The notes under the pieces were generated by a model, which did no database searches, had not been told where the DNA came from, and saw only the letters and a program-made list of their open reading frames with translations. From Demequina mangrovi (GTDB lineage: Bacteria > Actinomycetota > Actinomycetes > Actinomycetales > Demequinaceae): DNA of 64,000 nt. A program made the translations under genes and the position numbers. The DNA lies in NCBI RefSeq assembly GCF_000759715.1, contig NZ_BBLU01000004.1, positions 62,001 to 126,000 on the forward strand. Direction: 5' to 3'. Of this stretch, positions 1-8,755 are shown piece by piece. Position 1 is the stretch's first letter. Each line of letters starts with the position of its first letter.

Positions 1-2
1 GG

Positions 3-365
3 GCGAAGAGCATCTATCTCGGAGCCCGCCAGACTGGCGCTTGGGTAGCGCAGAATGCTCTCGTCTCGAGGATTGCGACGAATGTCCTGCAGCCCGCCGA
101 CTACATGCATCTTCGCTATGAGGACTTCGCGACCGATCCCCACGCGGCGTTCGAACAGGTGTGCAGCTTCGTTGGTGTCGCGTACGAGAGCGATGCAGTG
201 CGCAACTTTCGGAGCGGTAATATGCATACAGTCGCGGGCAACCCCATGCGCTACGAGTCGCGACCGATCGAGTTGGACGAGCGCTGGCGCGACAGATTGC
301 CGGCTGCGAACAAGTGGGTTGCAGCAGCGTTGTCGGTTCCCGTCAAGCGCCGCATGGGCTACTAG
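3..365 (+). CDS. Sulfotransferase-family protein, C-terminal fragment (5' end outside window)
   Basis: The frame is open from the first bases of the window to a TAG at 363-365, giving 120 residues with no start inside the window. The stretch ADYMHLRYEDFATDP followed by an amphipathic helix and FVGV is the usual C-terminal part of PAPS-dependent sulfotransferases (RYEDL...DP...F.G). The catalytic 5'-phosphosulfate loop would lie upstream, outside the window. The next gene starts with a GTG that shares the last base of this stop codon, so the two are co-transcribed in a surface-polysaccharide locus. A role in sulfating a glycan or lipid-linked sugar is inferred from context; the substrate cannot be read. 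Third-position GC is lower than in the housekeeping genes further along. Confidence 0.6.
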   Translation, partial: AKSIYLGARQTGAWVAQNALVSRIATNVLQPADYMHLRYEDFATDPHAAFEQVCSFVGVAYESDAVRNFRSGNMHTVAGNPMRYESRPIELDERWRDRLPAANKWVAAALSVPVKRRMGY

Positions 366-1840
366 TGACTCGCGTCGCATCGCGTTACAGGACTTCGACG
401 GCGCGTGCTGCCGCGCGGATGGCGTCGCCCCCGACTTCATGGTGGCTGGGGCCCGGCTGGTATCTGATTACGGCTCTCGTGGTGACTGGGGCGGCCTTCT
501 TCATCGCGACAGCCAGTTCACGAGTAGCGGTCGCCGTGGTACTCACGGCGATCGGTCTCAGCCTCGGCTCACGGACCCGCATTCTCGTTTACGCCGCGAT
601 GCTAGCGCCGTTCTTGGGCCTGATGAGGCGAGTATTGAGTGGTGATACGGGGCGCGTGGACTTCGATCCTTTGGTGGTCGTCCCGCTCGTACTCACGGTA
701 GTGGTGCTGGCGTTTCCGACGCGAGGCGTCGCCCGTCCGCGCCGCCGGGTACTTCCGCTCGCACTGGTATTCGCTTCGATAGCGCTCGCGCTTGTGGTCG
801 TTCACGGGGCGTTCGCGTTCGATGTGCTCTATGGCGTGACAACCCTGGTGCTGCCGGTACTGCTGGTAGCAAGCATCGCAGACGGTCGCACTCCGGACGC
901 ATGGCCGGCCGTCATGCGAGTCCTCCCCGTGGTCGGAGTGCTCGCGGGCGCGTATGGAGTGCTCCAGTTCTACGTTCTCCCCGACTGGGACAGGGCATGG
1001 ATGGCGGCTTCGGAACTCACGAGTATTGGCAGCCCTGAACCGCTTCAGGTCCGCGTCTTTGGCGGGTCCGAAGCTCCGGGTGCTTTCGCGTTCTTCTTGG
1101 GGATTGTCGTCGTGGTCGCTCTCGCACGCGCACTCGAGGCACGAGGGGCGGCACGGGTTCCGTGGTTCGTGTTGGCGGCGGCGCTGACGTTCCCCATCGT
1201 GCTCTCGGGAGTGCGCGCGACGCTCGCGGGCATTGCAGTCTGCATTGTCGTGCTATCGCTGCTCTATGGGCGAGGTCTCGGACGGCTGCTCCCGCTCGTG
1301 CTGTTGGCAGTTCTTACCTTGGTGATGCAGCGCACCGTGGGACTGTTCGGAGAAACCTCGAAGTTGCTCACTGCCGAGCGCCTCACCAACCTCGACGTGG
1401 CCAATGATGGCTCGGTGCAGGCGCGGCTCAAACTCTATGCGGCCCTGTTGAGGCCTTGGGAGCTGCTTGCGGGGGATCCCGCTGCAAGGCGCTCCGACGG
1501 TATGGTGCCGGATGTCGCGATTCGTTTCGGTATCTTCGCAGGCGTGATCATGGGGTGCCTCTTGGTGTGGATGACGGTGCAGGCCGTGCGGAATCTGCGG
1601 AACTCCGCTGCCGTGGCGGCCTCGCTCGTGACCGTGTTCTTCGTCGTCCACTCCTTCGCGGGCAACACTTTCTCCTCTGCTGCGGGCGTTGTGGCGGCAA
1701 TGGCGCTCGGCTCGTCACTCGCGGCGCGAACTGCCGAGCCGGCCCTCGAAGGGGAGCTCGACCAAGTGGTGTCAGGCCGTTCCGTGCGCAAACCTGACAG
1801 CGGGGATCGCCGAACTGGTCGCAGCACGAGGAGGGGGTGA
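365..1840 (+). CDS. O-antigen ligase/polymerase-like membrane protein
   Basis: A 491-residue, strongly hydrophobic protein with about ten predicted membrane spans, starting at a GTG that overlaps the TAG of the upstream sulfotransferase by one base. An upstream in-frame GTG at 314 is possible but lies inside the preceding gene. A larger polar loop between late spans contains GSEAPGAFAFFLG and a following Arg-containing segment (SGVRATLAG), as in Wzy/O-antigen ligase-type proteins that join or polymerise undecaprenyl-linked glycans outside the membrane. The C-terminal tail is basic and disordered. With glycosyltransferase and sulfotransferase neighbours, a role in assembling an extracellular polysaccharide is likely. 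The family assignment rests on topology and loop pattern only. Confidence 0.6.
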   Translation: MTRVASRYRTSTARAAARMASPPTSWWLGPGWYLITALVVTGAAFFIATASSRVAVAVVLTAIGLSLGSRTRILVYAAMLAPFLGLMRRVLSGDTGRVDFDPLVVVPLVLTVVVLAFPTRGVARPRRRVLPLALVFASIALALVVVHGAFAFDVLYGVTTLVLPVLLVASIADGRTPDAWPAVMRVLPVVGVLAGAYGVLQFYVLPDWDRAWMAASELTSIGSPEPLQVRVFGGSEAPGAFAFFLGIVVVVALARALEARGAARVPWFVLAAALTFPIVLSGVRATLAGIAVCIVVLSLLYGRGLGRLLPLVLLAVLTLVMQRTVGLFGETSKLLTAERLTNLDVANDGSVQARLKLYAALLRPWELLAGDPAARRSDGMVPDVAIRFGIFAGVIMGCLLVWMTVQAVRNLRNSAAVAASLVTVFFVVHSFAGNTFSSAAGVVAAMALGSSLAARTAEPALEGELDQVVSGRSVRKPDSGDRRTGRSTRRG

Positions 1841-1847
1841 AACGGCT

Positions 1848-2804
1848 TTGCAGAGCCTCTCGGTCACCGTGGTGGTTCCAAGCTACAGGCGTCCCGACGA
1901 CCTGCATGCGTGCCTCGAAGCGCTGGATCGGCAGCATTTCGCGCCGGACGTGATCGCCGTCGTCGCGAGGCCTGAAGACGCATCGACGCGCGCGGTCGCG
2001 GACCTCTGGGGCGCCAAGGTAGTCCCGGTTACACGGCCTGGTCTCGCTGCCGCGATCGAGGTGGGCATCAATGCGGCGGACACTGCGCTGGTGGCTTTCA
2101 CCGACGATGACGCGCGCCCCCATTCCGACTGGCTGGCACGCATCGTCGCGACGTTCTCTGGCAACGAGGAACTCGGATTCGTGGGCGGACGCGACAACGT
2201 CCGGGGAGACGCGCTTGCCGGCTCGGAATCGCTCATCGTTGGGGCCATCCATCGTGGGCGCATTCTTGGCAACCATGCTCTCGGCAAGGGCGCTGCGCGC
2301 AACGTCGACCACGTGAAAGGCGCGAACATGGCCTTTCGTGTGTCGGCAATACGCGGCTTCCCACTCGCCGACCTAGTCGCGGGGGATGGCGCCCAACACA
2401 GGAACGAACTCTTTCTCTGTTGGGGCGCCGCGACGCGCGGTTGGGTCGGTGTCTATGACCCGCATATCCAAGTCGAGCATCTCCCTGCGGTGCGAGGTCC
2501 GGCCGATGACCGCAAGGCAGTGGCAACTGCGCGAACTGCGCTGGATACGCGCAACGCGGCGCTCGCCGCACTGCTGTTCCTGCCTGGTACGCGGCGTTCG
2601 GCCGTCGTATTGCGCGCGGTACTCGTTGGTGAGAGATTCCGGCCCGGCATCGCTTGGGCTGGCGCAGCGCGCCTTCGTAGGCTTGAGCCGCGCGCTTCCC
2701 TGCTTGCGAGTTTGCGCGGGACAGCGCAGGCTTTCATCGATGCTCGTGCGGCACGGCGGGTGCTGCGTGAATCTGCCTGGGCTGGCGAAGGGACCAAGCT
2801 GTGA
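1848..2804 (+). CDS. Family 2 glycosyltransferase
   Basis: A 318-residue GT-A fold glycosyltransferase. Residues 5-20 contain the nucleotide-binding start VTVVVPSYRRPDDL. Near residue 85 the sequence TDDDARPHSDW supplies the metal-binding DxD motif. KGANMAFR near residue 157 and the EHLPAVRG region near 210 match the acceptor side of GT2 enzymes. The chosen start is TTG at 1848, because GAGGAGGGGG lies about ten bases upstream and it begins exactly at the conserved beta-strand; longer versions would run into the previous gene. The product probably transfers a sugar from a nucleotide donor to a lipid-linked intermediate on the cytoplasmic side. Its stop overlaps the start of the next gene (GTGA). 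Confidence 0.8.
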   Translation: MQSLSVTVVVPSYRRPDDLHACLEALDRQHFAPDVIAVVARPEDASTRAVADLWGAKVVPVTRPGLAAAIEVGINAADTALVAFTDDDARPHSDWLARIVATFSGNEELGFVGGRDNVRGDALAGSESLIVGAIHRGRILGNHALGKGAARNVDHVKGANMAFRVSAIRGFPLADLVAGDGAQHRNELFLCWGAATRGWVGVYDPHIQVEHLPAVRGPADDRKAVATARTALDTRNAALAALLFLPGTRRSAVVLRAVLVGERFRPGIAWAGAARLRRLEPRASLLASLRGTAQAFIDARAARRVLRESAWAGEGTKL

Positions 2805-3622
2805 GATCACCTACGCAACGCCGGCTCGTGTGGTTTCTTCACTTCCACAAGGCCGGAGGGTCATCGGTGATCGACCTCGCGCGCTTCAACAACGAGGTCT
2901 TGTCGGCGGCCCACGCGAACGGCAATCCGCTCGATCTGGAACATCGCAAGGTAGCAAGGCCGTGGGAACTGTCCCCCAGCGGATTGCGAGCGCACGTGGA
3001 TGGACTGCGCGAAGCTGGGGTGACATTTGTGGCAAGCGAGTGGGGGGTGCCGGACCTCGACGCCTTGGCAGCGATGGAGGATGTCGACGTAGTCACTGTG
3101 GTCCGTGAACCGGTTGCTCGAATCGTCTCAAATTTCGGCTTTGACTATCTCCGCGGATTCACCGAAGCTACGTCCATCGAAGAGTACGTCGACCATCACT
3201 GCGATACCCATACGCAGACGGACTACTATACGCGCATGATCCTCGGGGCTGCGTACCGGATCGACGGCGATAGCGCGATGCAGGTCGCAGAGGTGGCACG
3301 GCGTCTTCAGCTTGTTCGCTATGTCGGGGTGCTTGAGGATCCCGCGTGGATTAGCGGCCTGTCGGACGCCTTGAATTGGCAGGCCGCGCCTGTAGCGGCT
3401 AAGTCGTCGAACCTTGGAGCAGTGCAGCGCGGAATACGGGTCATTCGCCAGCTAGGGCGAGGCCGCTTGGACCTCGCGATTCGGGCATTCGGTGCGGCAC
3501 CGCACGTGGGTCCCGAATCGCGCGAGTGGCTGGCAGAGAGGAACGCTACGGATCTGCGGGTCTACAGTCGGCTCGCCTCGGATTCGACGCGAGCCTCGGA
3601 CGAACTGAGGAGCGACCCGTAG
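2801..3622 (+). CDS. Sulfotransferase-family protein
   Basis: 273 residues, starting at a GTG that overlaps the upstream TGA. HFHKAGGSS at residues 14-22 is the 5'-phosphosulfate-binding loop and REPVARIVSN near residue 100 resembles the 3'-phosphate-binding motif of PAPS-dependent sulfotransferases. The middle segment (WELSPSGL, FVASEWG, YYTRM) is shared closely with the converging gene at 3562-4389, so the two are paralogs. The 3' ends of these convergent genes overlap by 61 bp. Probable function is transfer of sulfate to a cell-surface sugar or lipid; the acceptor is unknown. It is the last gene of the forward unit that begins before the window. Confidence 0.75.
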   Translation: MRSPTQRRLVWFLHFHKAGGSSVIDLARFNNEVLSAAHANGNPLDLEHRKVARPWELSPSGLRAHVDGLREAGVTFVASEWGVPDLDALAAMEDVDVVTVVREPVARIVSNFGFDYLRGFTEATSIEEYVDHHCDTHTQTDYYTRMILGAAYRIDGDSAMQVAEVARRLQLVRYVGVLEDPAWISGLSDALNWQAAPVAAKSSNLGAVQRGIRVIRQLGRGRLDLAIRAFGAAPHVGPESREWLAERNATDLRVYSRLASDSTRASDELRSDP

Positions 3623-4389
3623 ACCTGGACGTCGGCCTGATTGCGGTCGACGAGCCACGCGCGGTCCGCGTCAGCAACGCCGACTGGAGCTAGCGCACGA
3701 AGCAGCAGCTCGGGCCGCTTGCGCCTTAACTGGGTGAAGGCGCGCCGGGCGACGGTCGATCGTTGGTGGGCGGCGGAGTTCGCGTGGAGATCGCCAGAGG
3801 CCCACCCGAGAGCGTCGGCTACCGCACCCATCGCATTCGGTGCTTCAAGCACCTGGACGACGTCGAAGCCGTCGAGCACCGCAAGTGCTTGGCGTGCAGA
3901 CTCAGCGGGAGCGACATCTGTCGCCCATCTCTCGCGGAGGAGCATGCGCGAGTAGTAGTTGTGCTGAGTATGTCCATGCGAACGGTCTGCGCAGTAGCCG
4001 CGTATGGATCTTGCTCGCGTATCGCCGAGGAAGTGGTCGTAGGTGTAGTTGGATGTCATCCGAGCGATCGGATCGCGAATCAACGTCACGAGCCGAACCC
4101 TCGGGTCCGCAATGAGTGTGTCAAGCGCCGGCATCCCCCACTCCGTTGCAACGAAAGTCACACCCGATGCTTCGTAGGTGTCGACTAGCGCGCTGAGTCC
4201 CTCGGGTGACAGTTCCCAGACTCGCTCGAAACGACCATCGGTGTCGACCGGGTTGGCGCCACGGTGATGAGCGGGGAGGCGCTCGCCGTTGATCTCAGCG
4301 AGCTGAGCGAGCGATGTTCCCCCGGCTTTCCGGAAGTGCACGAACCAGGTGAGGGAATAGTCGCGATTCCTAGTTGACTCAGGGCTCAC
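3562..4389 (-). CDS. Sulfotransferase-family protein, paralog of the converging gene
   Basis: 275 residues from a GTG at 4389, chosen because GAGGAGAG lies just upstream; an ATG at 4431 would add 14 residues without a better ribosome site. HFRKAGGTS at residues 18-26 is the PAPS 5'-phosphosulfate loop and IRDPIARMTSN near residue 105 the 3'-phosphate motif. It shares the order and wording of WELSPEGL, FVATEWG and YYSRM with the forward-strand gene at 2801-3622. The stop lies inside the converging gene, so 61 bp code for both C-termini. This gene is divergent from the nucleotidyltransferase operon that follows. The sulfate acceptor is unknown. Confidence 0.75.
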   Translation of the reverse strand: MSPESTRNRDYSLTWFVHFRKAGGTSLAQLAEINGERLPAHHRGANPVDTDGRFERVWELSPEGLSALVDTYEASGVTFVATEWGMPALDTLIADPRVRLVTLIRDPIARMTSNYTYDHFLGDTRARSIRGYCADRSHGHTQHNYYSRMLLRERWATDVAPAESARQALAVLDGFDVVQVLEAPNAMGAVADALGWASGDLHANSAAHQRSTVARRAFTQLRRKRPELLLRALAPVGVADADRAWLVDRNQADVQVYGSLLSSSEARVESEASRL

Positions 4390-4482
4390 GTGGTGCTCTC
4401 CTCGCCGGATGCTGCGTAGTTGCTGGGACACATCACGGTATCAGTGCAGCGCACGAAGTCCTCCGACCGGTACCGTGCAGAG

Positions 4483-5433
4483 GTGGGATCAGAGACGGCG
4501 TTGACGCAACGGGATGCGGTGCTCCTTGCGCAAGTCGTTGCGCAACGGGCGGCGTCAGAGATCGGCGCGCGAACCGTCGCCATCAAGGGACCTGTTGCGG
4601 AATTCCATGGGTTGCGTCCGCCGAGGGCCATGTCCGACGCCGATATCTGGTGTGAACCTGGTCGGGTTGGCGACCTCGTCGCGCGGTTGGGCGACTACGG
4701 CTGGAGGCCGAGGCCAGAATCGGCGCTCGGAAGGCTCTTGACCACGCACTCAATCAGCGTCATTCATCCGGGTTGGCCGTGCGACATTGATGTACACCGC
4801 GATTTTCCTGGATTCTTGGCTGACCCGGAAGGCGTGTTCGATGAGCTGTGGGAACGTCGGGTCGCGATCGACATTGCCGGGATTATGGTCGATGCGTTGG
4901 ACCGTGAAGCTTCGATACTTGTTGGGGCGCTGCATGCACTTCGCAATCCTGGCCGCCGGGTCCGTGACGACGCGGAGTTGCAGTACCTTGAGGCCGCCAT
5001 ACGAGGCACATTCGATGTCGAGGGGCTGCAGCGACTCAGGGAGGAGGCCGAGCTGCTCGGTGCGATGGAAACCGCGCGTGCGTTCCTTGAACGTGTCGGA
5101 CTCGAACTGGGCCCCCCGTTGCCGCCGGGCAAGGACAAAGACTTGGACGCATGGCGGCTACGCACGGCGTCAGGTGCGTCCGTACTTGTGCGCACATTGA
5201 TTGCGTTGCGTGATTCTCGGTGGCGCTCACGTCCGCGTCTGCTGCTCGCGGCGATCTGGCCATCCGCGGCGAGTCTGCGTATTGATCACCCTGAAATAGT
5301 TGCGGGACGGGCGTCGGCTCTTGGCACTCGTGTCGTGCGACTTTCGCGAGGGGTGCGTTCGGTGCCGGCGGCTCTGCGAGCATCGAGCCGCGTGCGGCGT
5401 GGCCACCAGGTGGAGCGCGATCGTGAAATCTGA
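4483..5433 (+). CDS. Nucleotidyltransferase-fold protein (PF14907-like)
   Basis: About 316 residues. AIKGPVAEFHG, then SDADIWCEP, then CDIDVHRDFPG form the pattern G-(x)n-D-x-D-(x)n-D seen in the uncharacterised nucleotidyltransferase family PF14907, in which acidic residues bind metal and NTP. The start is uncertain: GTG at 4483 is given, but GTG at 4444 and TTG at 4420 are also in frame. It opens a five-gene operon with overlaps of about ten bases. By established knowledge, members of this family occur in lasso-peptide and exopolysaccharide clusters next to PqqD-like and HPr-kinase-like genes, which is the arrangement here. What it would adenylylate or otherwise modify is unknown. Confidence 0.65.
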   Translation: MGSETALTQRDAVLLAQVVAQRAASEIGARTVAIKGPVAEFHGLRPPRAMSDADIWCEPGRVGDLVARLGDYGWRPRPESALGRLLTTHSISVIHPGWPCDIDVHRDFPGFLADPEGVFDELWERRVAIDIAGIMVDALDREASILVGALHALRNPGRRVRDDAELQYLEAAIRGTFDVEGLQRLREEAELLGAMETARAFLERVGLELGPPLPPGKDKDLDAWRLRTASGASVLVRTLIALRDSRWRSRPRLLLAAIWPSAASLRIDHPEIVAGRASALGTRVVRLSRGVRSVPAALRASSRVRRGHQVERDREI

Positions 5434-5824
5434 TTCGGTGGTGCCAGCGCGGCGCGATGGCAATGCGGTCCTTGAGCGCGCAGACTCTGTGGTCCTTCTC
5501 AACCCGGATCGGCTGTCGGTACAGCAGCAGGCTCTGATTCTCATTGGATCTGCGTTCGAGGTGTGGGCGGCTGTCGACGAGCGTCGGACGATCGTAGAAA
5601 TCTGTGAGCTTCTAGGCGAGCGCTATGGCAAAGCCGCGAGTGAATTGGAGCACGATGTGTTCTCCCTGCTCGTTCGCTTGCAGAGTCTCGGCTTCGTCGA
5701 GTTTGGCGACGTGCGTTCGGTTGACACCCAGAACGTGAGTGAGTGCCGATCGCAGTTTCGCGTTCGCCGCGACTCTGGACCGGCTGGCGAGCAGCAGTGG
5801 GGGAGCGGAGTTTCATGGAATTGA
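5423..5824 (+). CDS. PqqD-like (RRE-fold) protein, copy A
   Basis: 133 residues, beginning at a GTG that overlaps the nucleotidyltransferase gene by 11 bases, with GGAGCG upstream. The segment VLLNPDRLSVQQQALILIG, then ERRTIVEICELLGERYG, then DVFSLLVRLQSLGFVEF follows the PqqD pattern: a small beta-wing, a helix-turn-helix-like core, and a closing LxxLGLVE-type helix. PqqD-like domains are peptide-recognition elements of many RiPP pathways, but are also found in polysaccharide loci without a known peptide. The C-terminal 35 residues are polar and probably disordered. Its end overlaps the tyrosine-kinase gene by ten bases. The partner peptide or protein is not known. Confidence 0.6.
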   Translation: MKSDSVVPARRDGNAVLERADSVVLLNPDRLSVQQQALILIGSAFEVWAAVDERRTIVEICELLGERYGKAASELEHDVFSLLVRLQSLGFVEFGDVRSVDTQNVSECRSQFRVRRDSGPAGEQQWGSGVSWN

Positions 5825-7350
5825 ATGATTACCTGCACGTTTTTCGCACGCGGTGGATCGCTATCGTTGTCATCACGGTGCTCACGGGGATTCTCGCGGG
5901 TGCCTGGACCCTGACGCAAGACAAGGTCTTCACGGCGACAGGTTCAGCGATCATCACCACTGGCGCAAGCCAGGACCTCGGTAGTGCGCTGGTAGGCGAC
6001 AACTATGCGAAGTCGCGGGTCAAGAGCTATCTCGATGTCGCGAAGTCGCGGAAGGTCGCCGAGTTCGCCGCGGAGCAGTTGGGCATTAGCGTGAGGCCCG
6101 ATGCGCTCGTCGCGCGGGTGACTGTTACCAACCCGACTGACACCGCGGTCCTTCGTGTCGCTGCGAACGGACCCACGCCCGAAGCAGCGCGTGATCTGGC
6201 GGAGGCCTGGATCGCGGGCATGACCCAAACAGTCGCCGATCTTGAGAACGAAGGCAGCGCGGCGAGCGTAGATATGTCGGTCGTCAAATTGCAGACACTG
6301 GACAGCGCAGTCCTCCCGACCTCGCCCACATCTCCGAATGTGCGGTTCGCCGTTTCCCTCGGACTGCTTATGGGCCTCGCGCTCGGCATCGGGTACGCGC
6401 TCGTCAAGGCGGCCCTCGACCGCCGCCTCCGAAAGCCTGGGGACGTCGAGCGGGAGTTCGACGTCCCCGTCGTCGGCGCGCTGCCGTTCGACGAGGCTAT
6501 CGGCGCCTCCGGCAGCCCGACCGCCACCACCGACTTCGCGATGAAGGAGGCGGTGCGTCAGCTGCGGACCAACCTCCAGTTCATGGACGTGGACAACCCG
6601 CCGCGCGTCATCGTGGTGACATCGGCGCTCCCTGGCGACGGCAAGTCGACCGCGGTCATCAAGCTCGCCGAGGCGATCGCGGAGTCTGGTCAGGACGTGG
6701 TGCTGGTCGACGCGGACCTGCGCCGACCCGTGATCGCCAAGAAGCTCCGGCTGGTCGAGGGGGCAGGCCTCACCGACGTGCTGGTGGGCCGCGCGAAGGC
6801 CGCGGACGTCCTCCAGGCCTACGGTCCCACGGATCACTTCTATGTCCTGGCGTCCGGTGCGGTCCCGCCGAACCCGTCCGAGCTGCTCGGCTCCGACGCG
6901 ATGAAGACCGTGCTCTACGGCTTCCCCAAGAAGGCCATCGTGCTGGTCGACACGCCGCCGCTGATCCCCGTGACGGATGCCGCTGTGCTGACGGCACGCA
7001 CCGACGGCGCCCTCATCGTCGCGCGCTCGGGCAAGACGACCATCGACCTGCTCGACCGCGCCCTCCAGAACCTCGACAAGGTCAAGGGTCGCGCGCTCGG
7101 CGTGATCCTCAACTCGGTGCCGCGCAAGGGCGCGCACCGGGACCAGTACGCGTACGCCTATGAGTACGAGCGCAAGGCTACGGAGGGCGACGCCGAGCCT
7201 GCGACTGTTCCGACGGCACAGGCGAAGCCTGCGCCTCACACCCCGAAGCATGCGACCCGGCGCCAGGCAGCCGCGGAGCCGCCGGCCGGGATCCTCGACT
7301 GGGACACTGCGGCCAAGGGGGAGTCGCGCCGCGCGGCGGGGGAGAGCTGA
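5815..7350 (+). CDS. Polysaccharide co-polymerase / bacterial tyrosine autokinase (Wzz-BY kinase)
   Basis: 511 residues. Start at ATG 5815 with GGAGCGGAG upstream. The N-terminal Wzz-type region has membrane spans near residues 12-33 and 177-197 flanking an extracellular domain. The cytoplasmic kinase domain has Walker A (LPGDGKST, about 270-279), Walker A' (VLVDADLRRP, about 296-305) and Walker B (LVDTPPL, about 377-383). A tyrosine cluster YAYAYEYE lies near residue 446, the expected autophosphorylation site. Such proteins control chain length and export of exopolysaccharide. Codon use changes inside the gene: the first ~590 bp have markedly lower third-position GC than the kinase half, suggesting a mosaic gene. 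The next gene starts two bases after the stop. Confidence 0.88.
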   Translation: MELNDYLHVFRTRWIAIVVITVLTGILAGAWTLTQDKVFTATGSAIITTGASQDLGSALVGDNYAKSRVKSYLDVAKSRKVAEFAAEQLGISVRPDALVARVTVTNPTDTAVLRVAANGPTPEAARDLAEAWIAGMTQTVADLENEGSAASVDMSVVKLQTLDSAVLPTSPTSPNVRFAVSLGLLMGLALGIGYALVKAALDRRLRKPGDVEREFDVPVVGALPFDEAIGASGSPTATTDFAMKEAVRQLRTNLQFMDVDNPPRVIVVTSALPGDGKSTAVIKLAEAIAESGQDVVLVDADLRRPVIAKKLRLVEGAGLTDVLVGRAKAADVLQAYGPTDHFYVLASGAVPPNPSELLGSDAMKTVLYGFPKKAIVLVDTPPLIPVTDAAVLTARTDGALIVARSGKTTIDLLDRALQNLDKVKGRALGVILNSVPRKGAHRDQYAYAYEYERKATEGDAEPATVPTAQAKPAPHTPKHATRRQAAAEPPAGILDWDTAAKGESRRAAGES

Positions 7351-7351
7351 C

Positions 7352-8755
7352 GTGTTGGCACCGCTGATCGACACGCGCATGCGGGTGCTCATCGTCGACC
7401 ACGACAACCGCGGGCGCTCGGCGGCCGGCGAACGCCTGCTCCGCCACCACCTCGCCCGCCATGGCGTGCCGGCAGAGCGCATCCGCGTGACCAGTGCGGG
7501 CCTCGACGCGGCCGACGGCGAGCTCATGCTCGACGTGGTGCGTGACGAGATCGAGCGTCTCGGCGCCAACGCGGACGGGTTCCGCACGCGATCGCTCAGC
7601 GGCGCGATCGTGGACGGTGCCGACCTGATCGTCACCGGCACCAAGGCTGAATGGGAGCAGCTGGTCCGCGTCTACCCGCACGTCGCGCGCCGGGCATTCA
7701 CGCTCTCCGAGCTCGCGCACCTCTACGACGGTGCGGTGCGGGCGGCGCCGCTGGCCGAGCACGCGACGATGCTCGCCCGTCGCAGAGACGCCTCGCCGGG
7801 CCTTCCCCTCGACTTCGACCTGCCGCCCGTGCAGGACGCGGAGATCCACGTCGCGGTGCTGGGGGCGCGCATCGATGAGGCGTGCGCATGGGTCGCGGAC
7901 ATGTGGTCGGCGCTGCTGCCTGCGGGGGCGAGCCCTGCGGAGCCGACCGGCGAGGCGATGGTGCTGGACGCCTTCGGCGTGCGCGTGGCGGTCGACTTCG
8001 CCGGCGCCGATGTCGCGCCGATGGTCCTGCGCGCGAGTCGGATGTGGAGCCGGTGCGTGGTCGAGCCCATGGACGATGCGGCGGCCGAGGTCGCGCTCCG
8101 GGTCACGGTGGACTCGGATCCGAAGGTCCTCGCGGCGGCGCGGGCGCGAGGGGAGCTCGCCTACCCCGACATGGGTCACGCGCTGCACCTGCTCACCAGC
8201 GCCATCACCGTGCGCGCGATCGAACGCCGAGTCGGGGGACCGGTGCTGCTGCACGCTGCAGGCGTCGCGGCGCCCTCGGGCGACGTGGTCGGCTTCGTCG
8301 CGCCCTCCGGAACAGGCAAGACCACGCTCGCGCGCACGCTCGGCGCGCACTACGGTTACGTCACCGATGAGACCCTCGCGGTCTACGAGGGCCGCGTGGT
8401 CAAGCCGTATCCGAAGCCGCTCTCGGTCCTCCGAGCCCCTCCGCACACCCTCAAAGAGGAGTGGGGCCCCGAATCGCTCGACCTGGTTCCCACCCCGACC
8501 CGACACCTGCGACTGGCCAGGCTGATCCTGATCGAGCGGGACATCTACGCCGATCGCCCGGCCCTGGAGGAGGTGCCCCTGCTCGAAGGGCTCGCCCACC
8601 TCGCCGAGCAGGTCTCGTACCTCGCCCGCCTGCCGATGAAGCTGCACACGCTCGCGGACCTCGCAGAGTCGGTCGGCGGCATCGCGCGCCTGCGCTATCG
8701 CGAGGCTCGCGACATCATCCCGCTCATGCCCCAGCTGCTCGGGGAGGCCGGCTGA
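7352..8755 (+). CDS. Fusion of a degenerate LMW-phosphatase domain with an HPr-kinase-like ATPase
   Basis: 467 residues from GTG 7352; an in-frame ATG at 7379 is an alternative. Residues 10 to about 165 follow the low-molecular-weight tyrosine phosphatase fold (MRVLIV, SAAGERLLRH, TSAGL, ADLIVTGTKAEWE), but the P-loop Cys is replaced: VDHDNRGRS stands where active enzymes have C-x5-R-S. The domain therefore looks catalytically dead. The C-terminal half has HAAGV, then a Walker A loop APSGTGKTT near residues 317-325, then TDETLAV and PYPKPLSVL. This is the pattern of HPr kinase-like ATPases found in lasso-peptide and EPS clusters. It sits between the tyrosine autokinase and a second PqqD-like gene. 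The substrate is unknown; a phosphate-transfer role in polysaccharide or peptide modification is inference. Confidence 0.68.
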   Translation: MLAPLIDTRMRVLIVDHDNRGRSAAGERLLRHHLARHGVPAERIRVTSAGLDAADGELMLDVVRDEIERLGANADGFRTRSLSGAIVDGADLIVTGTKAEWEQLVRVYPHVARRAFTLSELAHLYDGAVRAAPLAEHATMLARRRDASPGLPLDFDLPPVQDAEIHVAVLGARIDEACAWVADMWSALLPAGASPAEPTGEAMVLDAFGVRVAVDFAGADVAPMVLRASRMWSRCVVEPMDDAAAEVALRVTVDSDPKVLAAARARGELAYPDMGHALHLLTSAITVRAIERRVGGPVLLHAAGVAAPSGDVVGFVAPSGTGKTTLARTLGAHYGYVTDETLAVYEGRVVKPYPKPLSVLRAPPHTLKEEWGPESLDLVPTPTRHLRLARLILIERDIYADRPALEEVPLLEGLAHLAEQVSYLARLPMKLHTLADLAESVGGIARLRYREARDIIPLMPQLLGEAG

